From Polytrichum commune (taxonomy: Eukaryota > Streptophyta > Polytrichopsida > Polytrichales > Polytrichaceae): a stretch of DNA of 64,000 nucleotides. Below, piece after piece: positions 47,961-58,800 of the stretch. Every line of letters begins with the position of its first letter. Position 1 is the stretch's first letter. The notes under the pieces are model-generated. The model was not told where the DNA came from, did no database searches, and worked only from the letters and a program-made list of their open reading frames with translations. Both the position numbers and the translations under genes were made by a program. Location of the stretch: assembly GCA_950295325.1 (NCBI GenBank), contig OX485806.1, positions 23,314,001 to 23,378,000 of the forward strand. Reading direction: 5' to 3'.

Positions 47961-50028
47961 ATGAAGCCGACGCCCATGCGAGCGACTCCGCCATGGACGC
48001 TGCACGGCCGAGCTTACGTCTTCCCCTTTCGCTTGCCCAAGACGGCAGCTGTGGCTCGGTATACGGCCCACGAGAGTCCTCAGGATGCCCACAATCTGCT
48101 CGCGTTTGTCGGCGGCTACGGAGGCTACATCTTCTGCGACTACCACGACAGTCCTGTGGGGCCTTACAAAGAGCTAGTGTTCGTGCCGGGAGCCTACGAC
48201 TACTACGACAGCTCCACGGGACGCTTGAGTCGAGGGAAGAGCGTCGTCAGCATTTGGGTCAACAATGAGGTGAACATCTCAAGTTCAACCTGTTGCTTGT
48301 GGTTATTCGTGAAGTCATTGCTTGTCATCTCCCGAAGATGAGGCGCAATTCAGTCGATCTATAGCTGGTCATGAACAGATCATCAGTGCACGAAGTAGGT
48401 TCGTGAAATGAATTTCCAATGAGCGAATTTGGGAAAATCCATTAGGTGGCAGTCGTCGTGAAATCATTGCTCATCATCTTCCGAAGTTGAACCCATAGTT
48501 GGTCCTGACCAGATCAGTCGACGAAGTTAGTTTGCGAAATTAATCTCCAGTGAACGAGTTTAGGAAACATGATTAGCTTGTGGTCTTCGTGAAGTTAATG
48601 CTCGTCGTCTCCCGAGCTTGAACCGCAACTCAATCGACAATAGCTGGTCCTGACCAGATCAGTCGACGAAGTTAGTTTGTGAAATAGATCTCCAGTGAAC
48701 GAGTTTAGGAAACATGATTAGCTTGTGGGCTTCGTGAAGTCATTGCTCGTCGTCTCCCGAACTTGAACCGCAACTCAATCGATTATAGCTGGTCCTGACA
48801 AGATGAGCAAACAAAGCTAAATTTGCGACGTGAATTTTCATCGAGCAAGTTAAGGAAAAATCACTAGCCTGTTTAACTCCTCCAGCAACGCCCTCGGGTT
48901 TCACCAAAACAAAGTAGACGGTGAATGCAGAGGCTTGAACACCTCTCTTCTTTCACTTATCTTTCAACACACGAAGAAAGTAAAGCGAGGATACCACTAT
49001 GATCGACCTCTGCTTCCAAAAGTGAAACCCCTGAACAATAATTCTCCAAAAATGTTTATTGAGAGAAAATGCTAATGAGGTGCGGTCTTATTAGAAAGAT
49101 GATTACGTCATTAGTCTAACATAAATGAGTCACATCTACCCTCCTTCCTTCCCTTCCTCCATCCTCGGGTTGCTTTTTCTCCACCTTTTTAAAATTCTCT
49201 TATCCTCTTGCTCCCTTCCTTCCTTATGCATTCCTGGGGTCTTCCGTTGCACTCATGTACAAGGTGTTCTATATGTCCAAAGGAAAAAAGAACAAAGAAA
49301 AGAGATGAAGTAAAGAAGGAAAATAAGTGACACGCCATTAATAGTTAGTACAAGCATTGCACAATCCCCAATTGTTCTAGCCTTGCCAGAATCTCTAGCC
49401 AGCTTCCATACCCCTCGTTGTTTGTTGTTGTTTACTATCTAAATTCGTAGGAGTTTCCCCAAACTAATGACTCCAAGTGAAATAAAGCCCACAAATTTTA
49501 TCCTACAAAGCCTCATAGCTAGTGTTACTACTTGTCATGCAGAAGAGTAAGTCGAATGGTCGATCAAATTGGGGACTCCCTAAAGAGCTTGCAGATTTCG
49601 AATGGACACAACCTTCCAGCTCGTCACAGTCAACCCGCATCACTGTCCGAAGGCCAAGTACTCCAAGCAACAAAGGAGATGTGATTATTGACTTGGTTAT
49701 AAACGACAAGTATTCACCAATCTCTGTTCCTGTAAGGACCAAGCTCCCCCTCCTCCCCATCGACCTCCTCGATCTCTTTCCTTTTCTGCAAATCCCCGAT
49801 GACGAGGCACCGTACCTTCTGAAAACTCACCTCTCCATGAGCGGGTGGGTGAAGCCAGCTGCATCGATAGAGAAACCTCAAGTAGATCCGATGATGCTAC
49901 CATCTATGGAGAGTTTGTATGGATTTGCAGTGACCAGCTTTGAGCTTGTATTCAAGAAACCCATCAAGGTCAACACAACACAATCACCACCGACTCATTG
50001 CAAGCTTGTAGACTCATATTCCAAGTAG
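47961..50028 (+). CDS. Acetoacetate decarboxylase-like protein (2 exons)
   Basis: Exons 47961-48269 and 49543-50028 join in phase 0 (donor AATGAG|GTGAAC, acceptor TTGTCATGCAG|AAG), giving 264 residues, the usual length for the family. The first exon has PPWTLHGRAYVF near its start and DYHDSPVGPYKELVFVPG, a hallmark of acetoacetate-decarboxylase-like proteins. The second opens with GRSNWGLPKELADFEW, the conserved region that holds the Schiff-base lysine in the bacterial enzyme (Lys115 there; Lys117 here). Bacterial members decarboxylate acetoacetate to acetone. Plant and fungal relatives mostly lack a proven substrate, so the reaction here is unproven. ATG 47961 is chosen because it sits 10 codons before the first conserved motif; the frame is open further upstream without an ATG. 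Confidence 0.75.
48309..48872. repeat. Four tandem units of 131-149 bases inside the decarboxylase-like intron
   Basis: Units begin at 48309, 48458, 48589 and 48734 with 'gtgaagtcattgctcgtc'-like text and share 'tagctggtcctgaccagatc' and 'gaacgagtttaggaaacatg'. Unit 1 begins 39 bases after the splice donor, so the array grew within the intron. Confidence 0.85.
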
Positions 50029-50519
50029 ACCAAACTTCATTACAACGGTAGAGCAAGAGTGTAAATACTGTAACAGAGTTAACTTGGACAAGTTTGTTGT
50101 TTAGATGTTGATATGAAGTGTACTTCAAATTTGCGACAGCACCAGAATATGGATGCTAATATGTAAGATTCTCTGGCTTTTCAGTACAAACTTATTTGCA
50201 TAGCAGATAATACAATCACACACACTATGATACATGAATTTTCCACCATCATACTATCTATTGATGGAGGACAGGACCTATGTATGTCTTCAACTCGAAC
50301 AGCAGATGTAAGAATGTCCAACTATGTCTCGATCAACTCCATCCTGATGTTGCTATTCTTTTTTGGTTCAGACAAGAACAAATTTCTCAAATCTGGTGAC
50401 ATAACATGATACACTAGGATACAATTTCTAAGAGTTACATTCACCTCTTTGAAGAAGGATTTTCTAGTCTACAATGCCTACTACGACCAATAGCATGAAT
50501 AAATAATGTATGCACCTCC
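50029..50519. other. Space between two convergent genes
   Basis: The decarboxylase-like (plus) and lipase-like (minus) genes end facing each other about 490 bases apart. The DNA probably contains both 3' untranslated regions. No other feature seen. Confidence 0.5.
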
Positions 50520-53500
50520 CTAGTGATGCGCAGTTTGTAATACTGATGTGAGCCACGGATCCTTTAACTCCTCCGGCCACTGATACCTCTGCCATACAAT
50601 TTCACTCAACAAGTCAATAAGAAAACCCCTACTTTTACAACATGCTGAAGAAAAGTTCAGTACAAAATCTCCCTCTCGCATTATAAATAGAATAAGCATT
50701 TCTACATTTGATCGAGTACAGAAGACAATGAATGAATCCATTAACTTGCTTGAGATACCTTCAAATGCTTTGTCAAAGTCAAAATGAAATGGTTGGACGT
50801 TGTTGCAGATGAAGAAAGAACAAGGCGCTCGAACCTTCCTTTGACATTCTCTGCAGGAACTACACGTGCTCGAATGGGCCGATGCCCAGGGTGGCCAGGC
50901 TGCTTGTAAACAAAGTGATAAATTCTCCCTGGTGGATACAGACGCTTAACATCCTCTTGAACCTTGTCTGAAACAGCCTGCTTCACCCAGAAAATAAACA
51001 CCACTGGTCCAGTCCTGCCAAAGGAAAGGAGAGAAGAATACCCAAAAATGAACACTTCAACAAACGAACCTTCCATCTGGTAACCCTTCTTCTCAGTTAT
51101 TCCTCTAAATAGCAAGTACATCAAGTGTTTATGACATATATATGGACAAGTAGGTCACAGAAAGTAGTGGTTTGCAGTCATCATCCATTAAGTTCAAAAG
51201 ATGATCATAGAAGCCACCAGGTACATGATTCATTCTGAGCTGAAGGTTTGGCCCAGGTTCAACTGTAGTAGCTTTCAACCACAAACTGAACTCTATTACC
51301 CTCGTTGCATATTTCAGATGTCTTTCTCTTGTGATATTCACTCATACTCTTGCAATAAAGCATGAAAAGACATTGAGGGGTTTAGGAACGTACAATGCAA
51401 ATGTGGTAAGGAATAATCTTTTCACGGATTCTGTCGATACCCTCGGTAAAAAGTCATCCTGCAATTGACCGAAAACAGTAACTAAATAATTGGTCATAGC
51501 AATTTTGAAAGTATGCACTTCAAAAGTCCATATTTCTCGCCCAGTATGGACTTCAAGAGTCGATTAGCCATTACATGTCACTAGAGAACAATAAGAAACG
51601 CATTCTTATTATAATATATGATCCAATGAAACATATAGCCACCTTAGAAACTTAAGCGCCTGCCAACTTCCTCAGCAGGTCTAAAAAAGGATCCACGCAG
51701 TAGAGATTTTGGATAAAAATTGAATTCCTGGACGTCCTAGAGTAGTGCAGAATAGAACGAATTCGTTGAATTCAACAAAAGAGGTATTCAGTGAAGCATT
51801 TGCCTGGTAAATTATACTGTTGAGATGAGAAGAATATTTCTCTGAAAGATCTAGTGACATGATTCTTGGTGGAGCGAAAACAATTGCTCGAATAAGGTGT
51901 GCCGGAATGCCTCCCAACACCTCTCTATTCTTGACAAGCAAAATTGTAAATAAAGCAGCTACCCCAGCTCCAAGTGAGTGCCCAACTATTGTCAAACGAT
52001 ACCTGCACAAAAAATTGCATGACTTGTGTTCTTTTGGCAATAATGAAAAATACCAATCCATAATTCATCATATAAATCATTGAGGAGCAGTTTTCCTTCC
52101 AGGCCATAAGGATGTTCTACCTTCCCCGCACACTTTTCAGTGACAATAGTCCTCAGCCTCTTACTTCGTATCTGATTTAGAGAAGCACTAATATTCTTCT
52201 TCCCTATTGGTGGACCTGAACTCAAGTAGAAAAGCATTTTGCGCATTTGACCAAGTATTGAAAATCCACAACCATGCTCACCAAAGATTAAGAGGACCAG
52301 ACTTTCATAAGACATTTGATGTCCAAAGCATCGATGAACCTTGAAAAGGATATTAAAACACCTTAGTTCCAGCATTAGTTCTAGACGTACCCGTCATACG
52401 ACAGAAGTGCGTTCTTCAAAACCGGTCCTGCATTCGCGACTGCCCATTCAGCAGGCCCAAACATCCCATTGTGCACGTAACCCCCATCAAATGGCTGGCA
52501 ACAAAGCACTTGTGCGTCAAAACAATACTACCTTTCTCATTTTAGGATCTCATGGAGAAAGCTAGAAAAGCTGCACTATCTTCAGAAGTGATTTAGATGC
52601 CAGTGTTTCAAGCTTCAGATGAAGGTTATAGGTTTGATAGTCAGACCTTTTCACCCTTTCGATTATTCATGAGTGCGACGTAGTCCTGGCGATGGATGAG
52701 GTTCAGGCCACGAATATACATGCTCACTTCCCTATGTTCATGGTCCATGTAGATAAAGTAGGGCGGGCATGCACCTGACTCTTTTGGATGCTGGAGATCG
52801 AGAACTTGCTTCGGATCAAACATCGGATCGTGCTCTTGAATATCTTTCGCAAGAGCCCCCAGGTCACTTCCATATGCTCCTAATGTCTGGAACAGCAAGG
52901 TTTAGAGTGAGTTAGAAAGGCTCTCATTTGTTCCAATACTCTTCAGTAATTTACACATCTGTCTTTCGCAAGCTACCTTACAAGCTATTGTTTGATAAGA
53001 ATTGTGAATGCGGCTGTTTCAATTGAACCTTGCTGGAAATCACCTACTAAGGCCCGCAACTGTCTACAGCTTGAAGTTCCATCTCCAAGAAATTGCAAGT
53101 AACCAATTTGTGCCCATCTTGCCATTAACTCATAAGCCCCCTTCCGCAGCAAAAAAGTGTCAGGCGTTAGAAGTTCGGGATTATCTTACACCAGACGATA
53201 CTCCTTTCATAGATACTCAAATCTCGGCTCCGTAGGAGATACAAGATTTTCTTTAAGACTCCATTTGAACGAACTACTGCCTCAAATATAGCTAATAGAT
53301 TAATAAACATTCAATTGCAAGAGAAATCGCAAGAGAAAATCACCCTGATACAGTGCCGGAAAATGTCCTTGACTTCAATAGATTGGGCCGTCCTGAATCC
53401 CTGAGAATCCAATGAGCCTTTCCAAAAAATACGTTTCATGCCAAACCTTCTCTCCTTGCCAATGAGATCTTGATCACCGATCTCTTCCCAATGTTGTTTT

Positions 53501-54586
53501 TCTTCCTCCCTCATCTTCGTTTTTGTTCTGAAATACCCCCTGATATTTTCTGCAGGGTTATTGATCCACGATGGTCCACTGCCATCTCCATTCTCAGTTG
53601 CCTCTGGACCTGCTCCTGTGCCAATCCATGTACCCCTCAATATTATACATGACGTCGGTGAAGGATGGACATATTGAAGAGAGTAGAATTTTTGGCTTGA
53701 AAGGACACATATAGGTGAACACGAAGCAAAATATTATATCAATGCATCTTACAAAACTATTACACCCATTTACTGACAGTTGAAAACAACAATTAGCAGA
53801 TTAGACAGAAGGCAATGGGAGTGATTAAGGTTCTTTAACATTTTGAGCACAAAGTAAATGGATCCTATGGACAACAAGCAAGCCCAAATAAGATTTGCTT
53901 TGCTGCAAAAATAAGCAAATTATCATACAACTGGAAATATACAAGCATTATAGAAGTTCTTCCTCTACAAGTCTGAACATGAACAAGCATTCAAGGAATG
54001 TAAGCTAACTTACCCTTCTCTCCAGGAATAAGGTCGACAGCATCTGCGTATGAAGGATGGACATGTTGAAGAGAGAACACATATAGGTGAACACGAAGCA
54101 AAATATTATATCAATGCATCTTACAAAACTATAACGCCCATTTACTGACACTTGAAAACAACAATTGGCAAATTAAACAGAAGGAAATGGGAGTGATTAT
54201 GGCTCTTTAACATTTTGAGCACAGAGTAAATGGATCCTATGGATAACAAGCAAGCCCAAATAAGACTTGCTTTGCTGCGAAAATAAGGAAATTATCATAC
54301 AACTGGAAGTATACAAGCATTATGGAAGTTCTTCTTTACAAGTCTGAACATGAACAAACATTCAAGGAATGTAAGCTAACCTACCCTTCTCTCCAGGAAT
54401 AAGGTCGACAGTGTCTGCGCCCAAATTATGGACCTCTTCATTTTTTCTTTGGAGATGCCTCTCTCTTTCCTCTTCAGCTTTCTCTTTATAAAGACTATCT
54501 TCTTGCACTTCACTATCCGTCACATCACTAAACTTATCACCTACGCCCTTAAGGTGCAAGTCCTCCGTCATCTTTGCACAATCCAC
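50520..54586 (-). CDS. Class-3 lipase, sn1-specific diacylglycerol-lipase-like
   Basis: An alpha/beta-hydrolase that should release a fatty acid from diacylglycerol or similar lipid. Exons read with agreeing phases: about 54586-54385, 54043-54014 (optional), 53615-53344, 52886-52647, 52494-52391, 52002-51804, 51458-51394, then one exon I could not fix within 51350-51130, then 51014-50759 and 50588-50520 (TAG stop). The core reads YFIYMDHEHREVSMYIRG, PFDGGYVHNGMFG, YRLTIVGHSLGAGVAAL (nucleophile Ser in GHSLG), IRAIVFAPPRIMSLDL, DDFLPRVS (likely catalytic Asp) and YPPGRIYHFVY (likely catalytic His). The N-terminal part is charged and Glu/Lys-rich without a clear signal. The start is not resolved: near 54586 two different frames both look coding. 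The intron 51803-51459 appears to use a GC donor. Confidence 0.72.
53700..54413. repeat. Tandem duplication of about 350 bases, including a mini-exon
   Basis: About 53700-54045 and 54066-54413 are near copies (shared text from 'acacatataggtgaacacga' to 'gaataaggtcgaca'). The duplicated part contains the end of a lipase exon with its splice donor, so a second mini-exon has been made at 54043-54014. Confidence 0.85.
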
Positions 54587-54589
54587 TGT

Positions 54590-57500
54590 GCTGAGATCGA
54601 ATATAGATCCAGACCCTCAGAGGCAAAAGGAGGTACCTCAGAACTATCTACCTTTCTAAGATGGTAACTAAAAAATACTAAGTAAATTAATGTGTCCACT
54701 CCAGCCTCCGTATCTGCAAATTGAAACAACATATGAGTACCTGCTTATAACATGAAAACAGACGTAAGGATTAGTATGCATGACCAAAGCCTCACACATC
54801 ATCTAATAACGTACATTCCTCCAGAAAAGAACAATTATGCTCCAACTTGAGCACGAAAGATATTCAAGAGTTGAAATTCTGTAGCATTCTTTAGTCGAGA
54901 TCTCTAGCCTTCATTGATTCTTTCAACCATCAACAATGAATACTCACATATCTATTGCAAATTTAATCTACTTGCTTCCAAATATACGGAACTCAGAAAC
55001 ATTAGACCTGAAAACGTATACTCTTAGATAAGTCTTCCGCCTTGAGAATAAAGCAGGCACTGCTTCAGTACAGAAAATTCAGCCCCGCTCCAAAAAGTAC
55101 TTCTGGTTAGGATTTAGGGTTTAACTTCCTCTGTTGTGCAGGAGCTGGCCACTGAACGGTTCGAACAGAATAAATGGAAAAATTGCAGGGACAATTGGTA
55201 GGTTTTTCCGTCCCTGATCTAAGCACACGGAGACAGGGGAGAGCTGATAAAATTTGCGTCATACTGCTTCTCGAAGTGAGAAGCAGTCGAGACCACTTTA
55301 AAAGATTTAAAGATTAGGAAGAGGTTACTCGACGAGGAAGAAAACTCACTTAACCCTTCTCTATCAGTTCCGCGTGTTCAAACTTACCAATCCCAATCTC
55401 CCATTGCACGTCCTTCGCAAACGAACCTAGTATCTCCTCACATAATCTAATGACTGCATTTATTGAAGGAACAGAATATAATGACTTGATCCTTCAAGGC
55501 AGAACTAATAAACTATCATTCCTGCTCAATAACTGACAAATATACTCGCCTCTCTCGCTCATCTCAAACGGGTTTTAAATCCTCTCCGTTTCATGCTGGT
55601 TCTCCAAAGAAAACGACGCCTGCATGTTTAGCCATACCAACAACGAACTGCCGAATTCCTCGTCGACCGGAATTTCAGAAAACAAATTAAATTACTTTAA
55701 CTTTCTCAAGTTCTTGTATCCCTCGCCCCCGCACGAGCCTCAATCAGGCCTTAACCAATGTTCGACCGGTATATAGGTGAATACCAGTCACATATTGATA
55801 CTTGGTGGGGTACCTCAACATGAGAGAATCTTTGTATACCCGAGTGATTATTTGGGTCCACACCAGTCTAGACCATACTGACACTAGGACGATTTTACCT
55901 AGGAGCACAATCCCCGCACCAATCAACCGGAAATCGATGAGGATAGCACACTGTCCATCGGCTCAACACGGTTGGTTTACGACTCCCCGACTATCCACTG
56001 TTCACAAACTTTCATCCTCTATGTGCAACTAACAGTTCAGCACATTTCACATTCTCCGGCACCGACGACGACAGATCGATGAGGATAGAGGACTGTCAAC
56101 CTGCTCAACCCACCGATGATTGTAATCTTTCAGGCTCCTTGTACACCTAACTTACCACGGAATTTCAAAATCATTCATCCTCTGTATATATGCAACTAAC
56201 GGTTTAGTACATTTCGAATTCCCCGGCACCGATTGAAGCGCAGATACATAGGCTAGAGCTCCATCAACCTGCTCAATGCACTGACACTGACAATCTTGCA
56301 TCCTCCTTATGCACCTAACTTAGCAGGGGACTTCGAATTCCTTTCAGAGTTCCGGCGCCTGGACTGAACTACAAATCAACGAGGAAGTTTTACAAGACCG
56401 TCCAATAAGTATTCTGCTATCAAATAAGAATGTCTAATAAGCACCGATGATTGTAAGGTTGCAGGATCCTTGTGTACCTAACTTACCACGGAATTTCAAA
56501 ACCATTCATCCTTTGCGTGCAACTAACGGCTTAGCACATTTCGCAATCCCCGTCACCGATGAGGCGCAAAATCCATAGTATAGAGCTCTGTCGACCTGCT
56601 CAATGCACTGATACTTACAATCTTTCATCCTCCTTATGCATCTACCTTAGCATGGGGCTTCTAAGTTGATTCCAGAGTTCCGGCGCCTGGAGTGAGCTGC
56701 AAATCAACGAGGAAAAGCTACAAAAGCGTCTCACTTCATAAGTTATCTGCTCAATGCGTTTTTTGCAATTTCGCGGTGACATGGCCTGCCAATAATTTGG
56801 AGGAGGCTGTATTTTAGGAGCTATTTCTACGCAAGTGCAAGGCAGAGCAGGTCGTACAGCTCCTCGTCTTTCTCCGAAATGGCCCCCACAATGCAAGGAA
56901 ATTTGTCCAAGTTAGGGCAGGAGACCATCTGACGCCGCCCGATAAAATATCGGACGGTAGGAAACCCGACCTGACAGGATCTTAACAGGTAAACGTGACG
57001 GTGGCTTCGCTCGTTTCAGTTGCTCCATTGGCAGAAGAAGTCCACGTGTATCACGACCCTATATTCTGAAACACCTGGGAATTCCTTTAGTTTAGGGGGG
57101 AATGCCTTTAAAAGGGTGCACAGGTACCAAGGGCAGCCAGTGTATATTTTTGACAAAGTTTTTGCAAGTTTTTTACATTTGACACTTCAAAACTTGTAAA
57201 GAAATAAAATGCACGTCATCCTACACACACAATTTAGATTTTGACATGTCGTGTGAGTTGTGAAGAAAAAACACCACACGTCAATTGACACTTTAGAAAT
57301 TGAACTGACACATTTTACTAGGGATGTGACATTTTAGAAGGAAATATAGATGCCCATTGATATTCATTTTTGTTTTTGAAAATGTCATGTGACACTTTGG
57401 ATTTGAAGTTGAACGTCAAATGAGATTTGTCAAACATACACATTGAGGGCAACGTCCGAGACGCGATTCCCTGTGTAAAGAAACTTGTTGGATTTTCGTA

Positions 57501-58045
57501 TTCACCTTCGTAATTTTAGCTTCTCAAGTGTGACATTTGGACCTTGACAATTGACAATCTATGTGATTTGCAATCGCTAACTGGACATGACAAATCTTGA
57601 GTTTATCCGATGGTCGTATACCTAAATCAGTCAAGTAATTGACAAACTTATAAGTGACAAATTTCGGTTGATCTTGCGACCATTTCGATCATGTGAAACA
57701 ATCAAAGAGGAACAGTCATATGTGAGCATACCTCTCACCCATCTTGTCTCAATTGGGTTGTCAAATAACCTGGAAAAAACGAAATCCACTGGATAATCTA
57801 TGATCTCCACTGGTTGCCCTTGATGAATGAGAGTTAAGCTCATATGCATGTAAACCCCCTCCCCCCCCCCCCCCAAAAAAAGCCAATATGAGCTACCTTG
57901 TTGAGCGTATGAATCTTTATGTTATAAAAATGTGAAACAACATCTTATATGTGAAGTTCAATAGCATCATAAATTAGTTAGGAAGAGCTTGAGTATCTTC
58001 ATTGGAGTAGTAACATTGTTATGAACATAGCAACAAGTACATTAA
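54590..58045. other. Upstream of the lipase-like gene, no gene resolved
   Basis: The first exon and promoter of the lipase-like gene should lie here, but I could not place them. About 55925-56730 is an array of worn units of about 320 bases: 'cctaacttaccacggaattt' occurs at about 56146 and 56477, and 'agttccggcgcctgga' at about 56350 and 56676. 57100-58045 is AT-rich with nothing recognised. Confidence 0.45.
55925..56730. repeat. Worn tandem units of about 320 bases
   Basis: Two good units (about 56109-56400 and 56440-56725) and a weaker one before them share 'tgctcaatgcactgatac', 'catcctccttatgca' and 'gagttccggcgcctgga'. No frame runs through them. Confidence 0.75.
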
Positions 58046-58566
58046 TGTCCCCTCCCCATCTGACTTTACCAAATAACCAAAGTCTTTCCTAAAACCCATG
58101 TAAAGCTCCCTCAGTTATAGGGGAGGCATCCGGCTATCTCAATGCACCTACAAGAACTTGCTCCAGAGATTTTTGAGCAGGTTTTAGTTAAGTAGCTTTC
58201 ACACATGTTCATGGTTTTATCTACCAAGCAATGAATGTTGGATAGTTTTTGTCCTATCCCCAAATGCCTTACTACTCATCCATCTTACCATCAGTTTTTG
58301 TTAATGAAGCTCCTCGTGCCCTCATACCTAAGACTGAAAAACAACCAATCACAAGGGCAGGAGGTGACACTTTTAAAAGTCCTATATTCTTGCCTCATGT
58401 CTAGGTACCAATGGGAGGGTCGGTGCTTGAGGCTTAAAACCTCCACTTTTAAGCCATGCCACATCATTTGCCAACTAGGCTCGGCACTAGATAATGTCAA
58501 TGGTGTGGAGGCCATGTTTTTAGAACCAACTTTTAGGCTTCGCTAAAGTCAGGTGGGGAGGGGGCA
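58046..58566 (+). mobile_element. Outer PIF/Harbinger-type MITE, empty complete copy
   Basis: The ends TGTCCCCTCCCCATCTGAC and GTCAGGTGGGGAGGGGGCA are inverted repeats. TAA at 58043-58045 and 58567-58569 is the target duplication. At the point where the other two copies hold the inner element, this copy reads 'aggcttcgctaaagtcagg' without interruption, so it shows the site before insertion. Confidence 0.87.
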
Positions 58567-58569
58567 TAA

Positions 58570-58800
58570 TATATTGTATTTGGTATCACTTACTATTTGG
58601 AAATATGCAATGTCATAACTATTTATTGCATATCTCATTTTTCGCCAACAAAAGTCAAATTGGTTGTTTGGACACTATAAAACATTAACATTTCTCACGG
58701 ATAAAAAAAGGTTGCACCGATAATAATAATAATAATAATAGAAAGTTTAGCATTGCGTAATTCCAAATACTAAGTGACACTAAACACAATATTAGGTATT
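58570..58800. mobile_element. Foldback MITE family M3, copy 3
   Basis: It directly follows the previous element. The left arm 'tattgtatttggtatcactt' and right arm 'aagtgacactaaacacaata' are inverted copies. An AAT microsatellite lies at about 58721-58740. Confidence 0.65.

Noticed and set aside
51992-52375. A 127-codon minus-strand frame between two lipase exons
   Set aside because: The exons on either side join exactly (GACGG to GTATCG, phase 2), so this is intron.
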